A stretch of DNA of 46,883 bases from Chloroflexota bacterium. GTDB lineage: Bacteria > Chloroflexota > Ktedonobacteria > Ktedonobacterales > Ktedonobacteraceae. A program made the position numbers and the translations under genes. The DNA lies in the NCBI GenBank assembly GCA_005879655.1, contig VBJK01000071.1:1-46883 (forward strand), written 5' to 3'. Shown one piece after another: positions 16,177-23,417 of this stretch; the first letter of the stretch is position 1; each line of letters opens with the position of its first letter. The notes beneath the pieces are model-generated. The model did no database searches. It worked only from the letters and a program-made list of their open reading frames with translations, and was not told the DNA's origin.

Positions 16177-16971
16177 ATGCCGGAAGAGACAAGATTGACG
16201 CTGGCCGGGCGTCACGCTGTAGTGACAGGGGCCGGGCGTGGTATTGGTCGTAGCATTGCGCTGGCGCTTGCTGAAGCTGGTGCCGATGTGGCGGTGACTG
16301 CACGTACCGCATCAGATTTAGAGCAACTGGTGGCTGAGATTCAGGCGAGAGGACGCCGCAGCTTTGCCGTGCCATGTGATGTCACCGATGCAGACCAGGT
16401 ACAGCGCATGGCAACAACCTTTATTGATGCTTTAGAGCATGTTGACATCCTGGTAAACAATGCGGGCAATGCTGCCAGCCATAAGCTACTCAATCATCCT
16501 GATGAGCTGTGGCAGCGCATGCTTGCGATCAATCTGACCAGCGTCTATTATGTGACCAAAGCCTTCGTGCCAACCTTCATCGCACAGAAGAGCGGGCGTA
16601 TTATCAATATTGCATCCATCGCGTCCCGTATTGGAGATCGCTATATCGCGGCGTATGTTGCCGCCAAACATGGTGTGCTTGGTCTGACCCGTGCGCTGGC
16701 GGCTGAAATGATGCCCTACAATGTAACGGTGAACGCGATCTGTCCTGGCTACGTCGATACGCCGCTGACAGCCGATAATGTAAGCAATATTGCCACGCGG
16801 ACTGGCATGACAGAAGTGCAGGCTCGTGAGGCTCTGGAAAGGATGAGTCCACAGCGACGTTTGATCGAGCCAGAGGAAGTGGCGGCGTTGGCGGTCTATG
16901 TGGCCCAGGATATCAGTAAGGGGATTACCGGCCAGGCTATTAATGTGGATGGTGGTGGGGTTATGTCTTAG
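16177..16971 (+). CDS. short-chain dehydrogenase/reductase (classical SDR)
   Basis: 264 residues. Cofactor motif VTGAGRGIGRS (TGxxxGxG) at ~16-26, then NNAGNA, the catalytic Ser in IASIASRIG, and Tyr160/Lys164 in YVAAKHG. VNAICPGYVDTPL and the C-terminal GITGQAINVDGGG are standard for FabG-like and 3-hydroxyacyl or sugar-alcohol dehydrogenases. Absence of an acidic residue after the second strand (VAVTARTASD, with an Arg) suggests NADP(H), an inference. Single gene with its own AGAGGA ribosome site; substrate unknown. Confidence 0.88.
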   Translation: MPEETRLTLAGRHAVVTGAGRGIGRSIALALAEAGADVAVTARTASDLEQLVAEIQARGRRSFAVPCDVTDADQVQRMATTFIDALEHVDILVNNAGNAASHKLLNHPDELWQRMLAINLTSVYYVTKAFVPTFIAQKSGRIINIASIASRIGDRYIAAYVAAKHGVLGLTRALAAEMMPYNVTVNAICPGYVDTPLTADNVSNIATRTGMTEVQAREALERMSPQRRLIEPEEVAALAVYVAQDISKGITGQAINVDGGGVMS

Positions 16972-17113
16972 AGGCGGTTGGTGGCAATGGGATCTGAAAG
17001 TAGAGAGCGCTACACTGGCATATCCTTAGGGATTGGTATGTGAGTTAGGGGAGGAAAGAATTGGAAGGCTAGCTTCTTCGTAAATTAACAAGCCAGACGC
17101 TTGTAGCTAGTCG

Positions 17114-17431
17114 CTATTGGTAAGTATAGAGTCTTACTGGTTGTGTTTGTATCGCTTGGCTGAGCGGTCTCAGGCCTAGCTCTCGCAACGTGATGCCGTA
17201 CCAGAGGGGCCATTTTCCTTCGCTTGATCGATAGCCAAGCTGTGTTAAGGTAACGCGAAATTGACCAAGCAGGGCCGGGTGGTTGGCATTACCTGTGGCG
17301 AGCTTCCAGAACTCACGAAATTTCTGGAACAGTCTGTCGTCCTGAATGGACAAGCCCGGTCCTGTTTCGCAATACAGCTCGATAAACTGATCAACGATCT
17401 GCTCGAAAGGCTGTTGTGCACCTACATTCAT
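17114..17431 (-). CDS. hypothetical protein, 105 residues
   Basis: Starts at ATG 17431 (MNVGAQQPFEQIVDQFI) with AGAGGTG six bases upstream; a GTG three codons earlier is possible. The central part (RLFQKFREFWKLATGN, then ALLGQFRVTLTQLGYRSSEGKWPLWYGITLREL) looks like a small winged-helix DNA-binding module similar in feel to C-terminal domains of phage/plasmid primases, but I do not recognise a named family. No membrane segment. Isolated between the SDR and MscS genes. The coding call rests on the good ribosome site and sensible composition. Confidence 0.6.
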   Translation of the reverse strand: MNVGAQQPFEQIVDQFIELYCETGPGLSIQDDRLFQKFREFWKLATGNANHPALLGQFRVTLTQLGYRSSEGKWPLWYGITLRELGLRPLSQAIQTQPVRLYTYQ

Positions 17432-17593
17432 GCATATCACCTCTTTTTATGCATAGTTTTTGTTAAAGTTACTTCTTCTAAAGGGTCTCGCTACCTCTGA
17501 CATTTTAACATATGTTTAAAGTATGGATCAAAGCGCCGTTACTGAGTGTCTAGTCTGGGTCATCTTCTTTATGGAGCAAAGGTGGTGTGGGCT

Positions 17594-18508
17594 TTAGACC
17601 TCGCTTGCAGTCTCGTCTGCTAGCAGGGTGTGCTTATCAAGCTGCCTGCCGTTGTTATGCTCGGTGGGCATGTAGAGGCGTACGTGTTGCAGCGGGCTAG
17701 GAAAGTCAACGTTTTTCTCAAGCAGTCTATTTCTGAGCACGGTGAGGATTCTGTCTTGCAAATGGAGGACGTGGTGGTGTCGGTGCTGTCTTGTCCACCA
17801 GTAGAGGCTGAGTGTGATACTTGAGTCGTCGAACGCAGTCACAAAGACCTGCACCGGTGGATCATGTAGTACTCCTTCAACGCTCTTTGCCGTACTGAGA
17901 ATGAGGTCTTTTATTTGCCCGATATCCTCTTGAAAACTGATTTTTATGGGATATTCGAGACGGCGTTTGTGGAAGGCGGTATTGACAGTGACAGAGTGTG
18001 TCAGTAGATCGGCATTGGGAATAACGATACGTCGGCCATCATAGGTGTGGATAGCGGTAGAGCGCGTCTGAATGTCTTCAACGGTACCCTCAAACTCTTT
18101 GACGATGATCTCATCGCCAATTTTAAAGGGAGAGGTCAATAATAAGAGGATACCCGCCAGAAAGTTCTGGAAGATGTCGTGGAAGGCAAAGCCAATAGCC
18201 ACGCTACCGATACCCAGGAGCTGAATCAGGTCGCCAGGTTTAAAAGATGGGAAGATGACGGTTAGTGAGACGAGCAAGCCAGTCACAACAACGGCGCTTT
18301 GTGTCAATCGGCCCAGGATTAGACCAAGGTTGCGCGCTTTTTGCCGTTTCTCGCTGAGATGAACGACGAGTTCTTTCATGCGTTTCGCGATGAGGTGAAA
18401 GAGCATGAAGATGCCCAGGGCGAGTACGATATTGGGGAGGGCGGCAATGAGACCATTGACCATGCCCATAAATGTATCCCAGGCGCGCGAAAACTGCATG
18501 TCTGACAT
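17594..18508 (-). CDS. small-conductance mechanosensitive channel (MscS family)
   Basis: 304 residues with three membrane helices at about 22-45, 66-88 and 93-125. The third is the pore helix with small residues (GIGSVAIGFAFHDIFQNFLAGILLLL pattern). It is followed by the MscS beta domain: PFKIGDEIIVKEFEGTVEDIQTRSTAIHTYDGRRIVIPNADL. The C-terminal alpha/beta cage portion (YPIKISFQEDIGQIKDLI) follows, then a short charged tail. It releases solutes during hypo-osmotic shock. Single gene; no neighbouring osmotic gene is seen. Confidence 0.92.
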   Translation of the reverse strand: MSDMQFSRAWDTFMGMVNGLIAALPNIVLALGIFMLFHLIAKRMKELVVHLSEKRQKARNLGLILGRLTQSAVVVTGLLVSLTVIFPSFKPGDLIQLLGIGSVAIGFAFHDIFQNFLAGILLLLTSPFKIGDEIIVKEFEGTVEDIQTRSTAIHTYDGRRIVIPNADLLTHSVTVNTAFHKRRLEYPIKISFQEDIGQIKDLILSTAKSVEGVLHDPPVQVFVTAFDDSSITLSLYWWTRQHRHHHVLHLQDRILTVLRNRLLEKNVDFPSPLQHVRLYMPTEHNNGRQLDKHTLLADETASEV

Positions 18509-18599
18509 CCCTGTTGTGATTTCTCTGTTACAATTTCTCTGTTATCGTTTTGAGCGATCTCGGCTATTATATCTTGTCAGATAGTTGACGGCAAGAGGC

Positions 18600-18634
18600 A
18601 AAAAAAGCGGGACTAGTGCTCAGCTACTAGTCCC
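18600..18634 (-). terminator. Rho-independent terminator (minus strand)
   Basis: GGGACTAGT (18609-18617) pairs with ACTAGTCCC (18626-18634), 8-base loop. Read on the minus strand the stem is followed by GC and seven T residues. It ends the transcript of the small gene at 18696-18941. Confidence 0.85.
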
Positions 18635-18695
18635 TCTATCTATTGTTATGCAAGCAATAAGCTATGCTTTTTGTTACCGATTATAATATTGATTG

Positions 18696-18941
18696 CTAAA
18701 GGAGCAATAACTCTCGCTCTCGCCCCCCTTCGCGAACGATCAATGTCGCATCAGGGGATTGACAGAGCTTGGTTAATACTAGCCCAATCTTTATAAATCG
18801 TTTGAGCATATCCAAGACAGTAGTATCTGATGCATCTGCCATTGCTTGTACCTCGTCAAACAGGGCATATGGTAGCACTAAGTTATATCGCTTCATCTTG
18901 TCTTTGCTGTGCTCTCTGACAGACTTGGGAGACACATTCAC
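18696..18941 (-). CDS. small ribbon-helix-helix-like protein
   Basis: 81 residues. The segment KRYNLVLPYALFDEVQAMADASDTTVLDMLKRFIKIGLVL follows the strand-helix-helix pattern of Arc/CopG proteins (short beta strand, helix, turn with Asp/Thr, second helix). DNA binding is therefore plausible but not shown. There is no toxin-like neighbour on the same strand; it is monocistronic with a clear terminator. The start could also be Met16 at 18896. Confidence 0.6.
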   Translation of the reverse strand: MNVSPKSVREHSKDKMKRYNLVLPYALFDEVQAMADASDTTVLDMLKRFIKIGLVLTKLCQSPDATLIVREGGRERELLLL

Positions 18942-19030
18942 AAGTCTTTCTTCAGTTATATCGCGTATGATGCTATCCTGCTCTCCCTTTCTGTGCTAGT
19001 GTTAACTAGCTTGTTTTGTTATATATGCAC

Positions 19031-19083
19031 GAAAAAGAAGATGAGCAATGAGTCTGTGTGAAAAAGTTATCGCTCATCTTCTT
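19031..19083 (-). terminator. terminator downstream of the class V aminotransferase gene
   Basis: AAGAAGATGAGC (19035-19046) pairs with GCTCATCTTCTT (19072-19083). On the minus strand the stem runs into a TTTTTCG tail. It is related to the hairpin at 23346-23394, but its loop is in the opposite orientation. Confidence 0.65.
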
Positions 19084-19171
19084 TGACATGTAGAGGTTGA
19101 AATGTCTTACATCTTCCTCAATCGTATAATGCCCCAGCTACCTTCGCCGCGTGAGGCGATCTCATCTCACG
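19084..19171 (-). repeat. decayed copy of the ileS 3' end
   Basis: This stretch matches the last codons and stop region of ileS (23400-23492). Shared blocks include AATGTCTTACATCTTCC, CAATCGTATAATG, CCAGCT and GTGAGGCGA, then TCTCACGATA. It lacks about 10 bases present in ileS and has several substitutions and frame breaks, so it codes for nothing. The adjacent hairpins are related too, so a piece spanning the end of ileS and its terminator was duplicated. It lies directly after the aminotransferase stop. Confidence 0.8.
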
Positions 19172-19181
19172 ATATATATCT

Positions 19182-20348
19182 TTAAGGATGGGCCTTGCGG
19201 GCCAATTGTTGTAGTCGTTTCTCCAGAGCATCCATGGTCTGTACTAACTCTTCATGAGAGAAGAAGCCCAGGTGCCCAATGCGGAAGATCTTTTCTTTCA
19301 TCTGGTCCTGACCTCCGGCCAGTACAATATGATCCTGCTCACGCAGTGTCTTGAGTAATGACTTAACCTGGATACCTTCCGGTATCAAAAGAGCGGTCAC
19401 GGTGTTAGAAGCATAGCGAGGGTCTGCCAAGAGCTTGAGCTTCATCTGTTGCGCACGCGAACGCACATATTCACCTGCCCTGGCATGCCGCTCAAAGATG
19501 GCTTCACGTCCTTCTTGCAGCATCAATTCCAGGGCAGCGTCAAGGGCATAGAAGAGTGAAACGGCTGGTGTCGCTGGTTGCTGCCATTTTTCCAGACTCT
19601 TGCGTGCGGAGGTCCAGTCGAAGTAAAAACGTGGGAGTTTTGCGTCCTTATGTGCTTCCCAAGCGCGCTCGCTGGCAGCAATCATGGTCATGCCAGGAGG
19701 AATCATCCAGCCCTTTTGTGAGCCAGTCACAACCACATCCAGGTCCCACTGGTCCATCTCTAGAGGGATACTGCTAAGAGAACTGACAGCATCTACGATT
19801 ACTAGAGCTTCAGGACTGAGTCGTCGAACCACAGAGGCAAGTGCCTGGATATCATTTGTCACACCAGTCGATGTCTCATTGTGCGTCATCATGACAGCGC
19901 GATATGGCTCCTCAAGCTCTTTGAGCCGTGCTTCTACCATGGCAGGCTCGGCAGCTTGACCCCAGGGAAATTCAATCCTGGTGACGCGTAGACCATACGT
20001 CTCTGCAATTTTCGCTATACGGGCACCGAAGTTGCCGATGATCAGTGCGACGACATGATCACCGGGGGAAAAGACGTTGACAACCGCACTTTCCAGCCCG
20101 CCGGTACCAGACGCAGGATAGGTGAGAACGGGAGAGGCTGTCTGGAAAAAGTATTGCAAGCGTAAAGTAACACGTTTCACAATGGCAGCGAATTCGGGTC
20201 CGCGATGATTGAGCATCGGTCCTCGTTGCGCTTCTGCTACAGTTGGCGGGACAGGGCTAGGACCGGGAACTCTCAAGTTCTGTTGTGGAAGAAGAGTGCG
20301 TGCTTCAGTCAACGGAAGAGGGATTGCCTTGTGTGTCTGAATAGTCAT
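19182..20348 (-). CDS. class V aminotransferase (alanine/serine-glyoxylate aminotransferase family)
   Basis: 388 residues from the ATG at 20348; an ATG eight codons earlier (20372) is the alternative. The N-terminus NLRVPGPSPVPPTVAEAQRGPMLNHRGPEFA is the signature start of this PLP-dependent fold-type I family. PASGTGGLESAV provides the phosphate loop, VDAVSSLSSIP the PLP Asp, and SQKGWMIPPGM the Schiff-base Lys (about 212). Members transfer the amino group between serine or alanine and glyoxylate or pyruvate, and some serve serine biosynthesis. The divergent neighbour is 3-phosphoglycerate dehydrogenase followed by DUF1015, so use as the transaminase step of serine metabolism is a reasonable inference. 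Confidence 0.88.
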   Translation of the reverse strand: MTIQTHKAIPLPLTEARTLLPQQNLRVPGPSPVPPTVAEAQRGPMLNHRGPEFAAIVKRVTLRLQYFFQTASPVLTYPASGTGGLESAVVNVFSPGDHVVALIIGNFGARIAKIAETYGLRVTRIEFPWGQAAEPAMVEARLKELEEPYRAVMMTHNETSTGVTNDIQALASVVRRLSPEALVIVDAVSSLSSIPLEMDQWDLDVVVTGSQKGWMIPPGMTMIAASERAWEAHKDAKLPRFYFDWTSARKSLEKWQQPATPAVSLFYALDAALELMLQEGREAIFERHARAGEYVRSRAQQMKLKLLADPRYASNTVTALLIPEGIQVKSLLKTLREQDHIVLAGGQDQMKEKIFRIGHLGFFSHEELVQTMDALEKRLQQLARKAHP

Positions 20349-20556
20349 ATGTTCGTTTTCTCCATCTTTCATCTTTTATCCTTATCACTAAATTATAGCA
20401 AATAAGAGTTATTACTTTCTATAATATAAAAATGAATGTTTTGCATTACGCGCATCTCGCATACAAGGGGGAAATGGACTCAGATCAGCAGATCCTGTTC
20501 TCTCTTTCTGTTCCAACAATGAACTTTTTTGTACGAGAAAGGAAAGACAAACGACA

Positions 20557-21558
20557 ATGACACAAGTACACAACGTAACCCCAGAGGTGATGGAGAGTGT
20601 GGGAACGCCGAAGATTCTCATTACTGATCGCATTGCGCCAGAAGGCGTTCAATTCTTACGTGAGCAGTTGCCGGAGGCTTGTATAGATGAGCGGCTTGGT
20701 CTTAAACCGGACGAGTTGAAAGCTATTATCGGGAATTACATGGCTCTGTTGGTACGTAGCGAGACGCGTGTCACCAGTGATATTCTGGCATCTGCAACAC
20801 AACTCAAGGTTGTAGGACGCGCTGGTGTTGGCGTGGACAATATCGATACGGAAGCGGCAAAGCGGCACGGCATTCTGGTTGTCAATTCACCCACGGGCAA
20901 TAGTATTGCAGCGGCTGAGCATAGTATTGCCATGTTGCTGGCCTTGGCACGTCATATCCCAACAGCTACAGCCAGTCTGCGGGCCGGAAAATGGGAAAAA
21001 AGCCGCTTTGTGGGTGTTGAGGTCGGCAACAAAGTCTTAGGTATTATCGGTCTAGGCAAAGTCGGCATGGCCGTGGCACAACGCGCACAGGGTCTGGAGA
21101 TGCGGGTCCTGGCCTACAGCCCCTCTGCTTCTCATGATCTGGCTCGCAAGGCCGGGATCACGATGATGAGTTTGGAAGAAGTTATCCAACAAGCCGATTT
21201 CATTACAATCCATACTGCTCTGACCAGCCGCACGCGGGATCTACTAGGAGAGCGTGAATTGCGTATGATGAAGCCGGGAGCACGGCTTATCAACTGCGCC
21301 CGTGGCGGCATAATCGAGGAAGAGGCACTCCTCAAAGTACTGAATGAAGGTCACTTGGCCGGTGTAGCACTTGACGTATTTAGCCAGGAACCCATTCGGG
21401 ACAACGAAACGCTGAAACAGATCATTGCACACCCTGCCGTGATTACCACACCTCATCTGGGGGCATCCACGGCAGAAGCACAGGTAAGAGTCGCAACCGA
21501 CGTGGCAGAACAGATCGTCTCAGTGTTACGTGGAGACCTCTCAAGATCACTTCAATAA
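20557..21558 (+). CDS. serA: D-3-phosphoglycerate dehydrogenase, short form
   Basis: 333 residues: catalytic and NAD-binding domains only, without the C-terminal ACT or ASB regulatory domains found in longer SerA, so serine feedback inhibition of the usual type is not expected. The NAD motif is GIIGLGKVGMAVA; the catalytic trio is Arg249 (NCARGGIIEE), Glu278 (FSQEPIRD) and His300 (TTPHLGAST). VGRAGVGVDNID matches the 2-hydroxyacid dehydrogenase signature. It performs the first step of serine synthesis from 3-phosphoglycerate. The divergent aminotransferase and downstream DUF1015 gene support the assignment over other hydroxyacid dehydrogenases. Confidence 0.85.
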   Translation: MTQVHNVTPEVMESVGTPKILITDRIAPEGVQFLREQLPEACIDERLGLKPDELKAIIGNYMALLVRSETRVTSDILASATQLKVVGRAGVGVDNIDTEAAKRHGILVVNSPTGNSIAAAEHSIAMLLALARHIPTATASLRAGKWEKSRFVGVEVGNKVLGIIGLGKVGMAVAQRAQGLEMRVLAYSPSASHDLARKAGITMMSLEEVIQQADFITIHTALTSRTRDLLGERELRMMKPGARLINCARGGIIEEEALLKVLNEGHLAGVALDVFSQEPIRDNETLKQIIAHPAVITTPHLGASTAEAQVRVATDVAEQIVSVLRGDLSRSLQ

Positions 21559-21571
21559 GCCTGCTCGCCGC

Positions 21572-21820
21572 CCAGGGCAAGCACAAGGGATGGCCCAATA
21601 TGCATCAACCTAACGCTTGACAGCAGGATTGCAAAGGGCAGCAAGCCCTTTGACAGGGTTTGGGGTGTCCCCAAAAACCACTTTTCTTCGCCGCCTGTGG
21701 CGGCGAGAGGAGTGAAAGGGAGAGCTTGGGGACACCCCAAACCCCGAAAGGCGGGGCGAAGCCCCCTGGACCCCCGGCTTAGGTTGATGCGTATTGGGCC
21801 ATCCCTTGTGCTTGCCCTGG
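21572..21820. repeat. nested repeat element with 42-bp inverted ends
   Basis: 21572-21613 and 21779-21820 are reverse complements with a single mismatch; they contain AGGGCAAGCACAAGGGATGG. Inside is a variant of the dispersed multi-hairpin family: GGGTTTGGGGTGTCCCC, a CGCCGCCTGTGGCGGCG hairpin, then GCTTGGGGACACCCCAAA and GGGGCGAAGCCCCCTGGA. No open frame. The structure resembles a miniature inverted-repeat element; no target-site duplication is obvious. It fills most of the serA-DUF1015 gap. Confidence 0.75.
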
Positions 21821-21848
21821 TGTGAACAGTATCGGGCCAGTATATAGC

Positions 21849-21877
21849 TTGCTCAGTAGCCTCACAAGAGGTACAAT
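21849..21877 (+). promoter_or_regulatory. sigma70-type promoter of the DUF1015 gene
   Basis: TTGCTC (21849-21854), 17-base spacer, TACAAT (21872-21877). It shows the DUF1015 gene can be transcribed independently of serA, despite the repeat element between them. Confidence 0.55.
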
Positions 21878-21993
21878 AAGAAGTCTCAACACGCGCAAGG
21901 AGACTTTAACAGTAACTAACTGTATCATAGAGGAGCTTGGCAACGACACCTCGTGTCGCATGGAAGAATGAGAGAAAGCACAGGGTACCGGCT

Positions 21994-23301
21994 ATGGTAG
22001 ATGTTCGACCTCTGCGTGGTCTGAAGTATGCACGTGAAGCTGTAGGAGATCTGGCTCGTGTGGTATCACCTCCCCATGATGTGATCTCCCCTGAAGAACA
22101 AGTGTATTACCATGCATTGAGTCCGTATAATATCCTGCAAGTCGAATGGGGGAGAGCATTTCCCAACGACAATCATCTTGATAATCGTTATACACGTTCA
22201 GGTTATCTATTAAGACAATGGCGTAGTGATGGTATTCTGGTGAAAGATGCAACGTTTCGTTACTACCTTTATCAACAGAGCTTCTATCTAGAGGGACGAG
22301 CCTATACACGTACGGGCTTGATAGCGCGAGTCCGTTTGGAGCCTTTGCACTCATCAGCAGTACTGCCTCATGAACGAACTCTGAGCCAACCTTTGGATGA
22401 TCGTCTCAATCTCCTGCGTGCAACAGCTACCAATCTCAGCCCAATTATGTGCCTCTATGATGATCCTAAAGGGCAGATCAGAGAGCTACTGGCTGCTGTC
22501 CAGATTTCTCAGGCGGAGATACACATCAGAGACGCGACGGGAGGAAGGCATGTCCTTTCTCCCATCACACAGCAGAAACACATCCAGTTCATTCATGACT
22601 TTTTCCGCACGAAGCAGCTCTACATTGCTGATGGACATCATCGTTATCAAACGGCGCTGAGCTACCGCGAAGAATTTCGTGCTCAAAGGTGTCTGTCAGT
22701 GAATCATCCCGCCAACTTTGTGCTCATGGCATTGATCGCTATGGATGATCCAGGATTAGTAGTTCTGCCCACTCATCGTTTGTGCTCTGGCTTGAGTCAG
22801 GCAATCCTGCAAGCACTTTCAAGGAAGAACATGTCGCGCTCTTTTCGGGTACAGAAGTTACCAGCAGGACAGGGCAGTAGAACAATCCTCAAGAGGTTAG
22901 CTGCTTCTAGTAAACAGTGTCCTTCAATCGTTGTGGGTACTGCTGAGGATCTTTGGCTGCTGCGCTTGAACGAAAACGGGAGGGCGTCTATGCAAAAGAG
23001 TGGTCATTCAGCGGCGTGGAATGAGCTGGAGGTGGCTATAGCGCAAAGACTTGTGCTAGAGGACCTGCTGGGTCTCAGTGCCACAGATATGACGCATGGG
23101 CTTACTCTCTCATATACACATAATGCTCATGATGCTCTGCAAGCAGTCAAAATGGGGAAGGCTCAAGTGGGGATTCTGCTCAATGCCACGCCGGTTAAGC
23201 AGATGCGCGAGGTCGTACAGGCAGGGGATATCATGCCAGCGAAGTCTACCTACTTTTATCCGAAGTTGTTAAAGGGATTGGTGATGCATGCTCTTGTCTG
23301 A
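21994..23301 (+). CDS. DUF1015 family protein
   Basis: About 435 residues from ATG 21994 (MVDVRPLRGLKYAREAVGDLARVVSPPHDVISPEEQ, the family's canonical N-terminus). An in-frame TTG at 21937 is too close to its AGGAG to be good. Other family marks are the LYIADGHHRYQTALSYREE segment, strongly conserved and rich in potential metal/phosphate ligands, and a C-terminal GDIMPAKSTYFYPKLLKGLVMH. DUF1015 genes are frequently found beside serA and a class V aminotransferase, as here. Its biochemical activity is not stated with confidence; a role in serine metabolism is inferred from context. A bidirectional-looking hairpin follows. Confidence 0.85.
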   Translation: MVDVRPLRGLKYAREAVGDLARVVSPPHDVISPEEQVYYHALSPYNILQVEWGRAFPNDNHLDNRYTRSGYLLRQWRSDGILVKDATFRYYLYQQSFYLEGRAYTRTGLIARVRLEPLHSSAVLPHERTLSQPLDDRLNLLRATATNLSPIMCLYDDPKGQIRELLAAVQISQAEIHIRDATGGRHVLSPITQQKHIQFIHDFFRTKQLYIADGHHRYQTALSYREEFRAQRCLSVNHPANFVLMALIAMDDPGLVVLPTHRLCSGLSQAILQALSRKNMSRSFRVQKLPAGQGSRTILKRLAASSKQCPSIVVGTAEDLWLLRLNENGRASMQKSGHSAAWNELEVAIAQRLVLEDLLGLSATDMTHGLTLSYTHNAHDALQAVKMGKAQVGILLNATPVKQMREVVQAGDIMPAKSTYFYPKLLKGLVMHALV

Positions 23302-23345
23302 TGCCCGCGTGGGCTACACGAGCGTTGTTTCACATATGCACTACG

Positions 23346-23394
23346 AAGCAGATGAGTAATGAGCTTTTCACACAGACTCATCTCTCATCTGCTT
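23346..23394. terminator. hairpin between the convergent DUF1015 and ileS genes
   Basis: AAGCAGATGAG (23346-23356) pairs with CTCATCTGCTT (23384-23394), with an inner stem of ATGAG and CTCAT type. It lies between two converging stops and probably serves both. It is related to the hairpin at 19035-19083. Confidence 0.6.
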
Positions 23395-23417
23395 TGCTAT
23401 GTGGAGGGTGCAATGTC

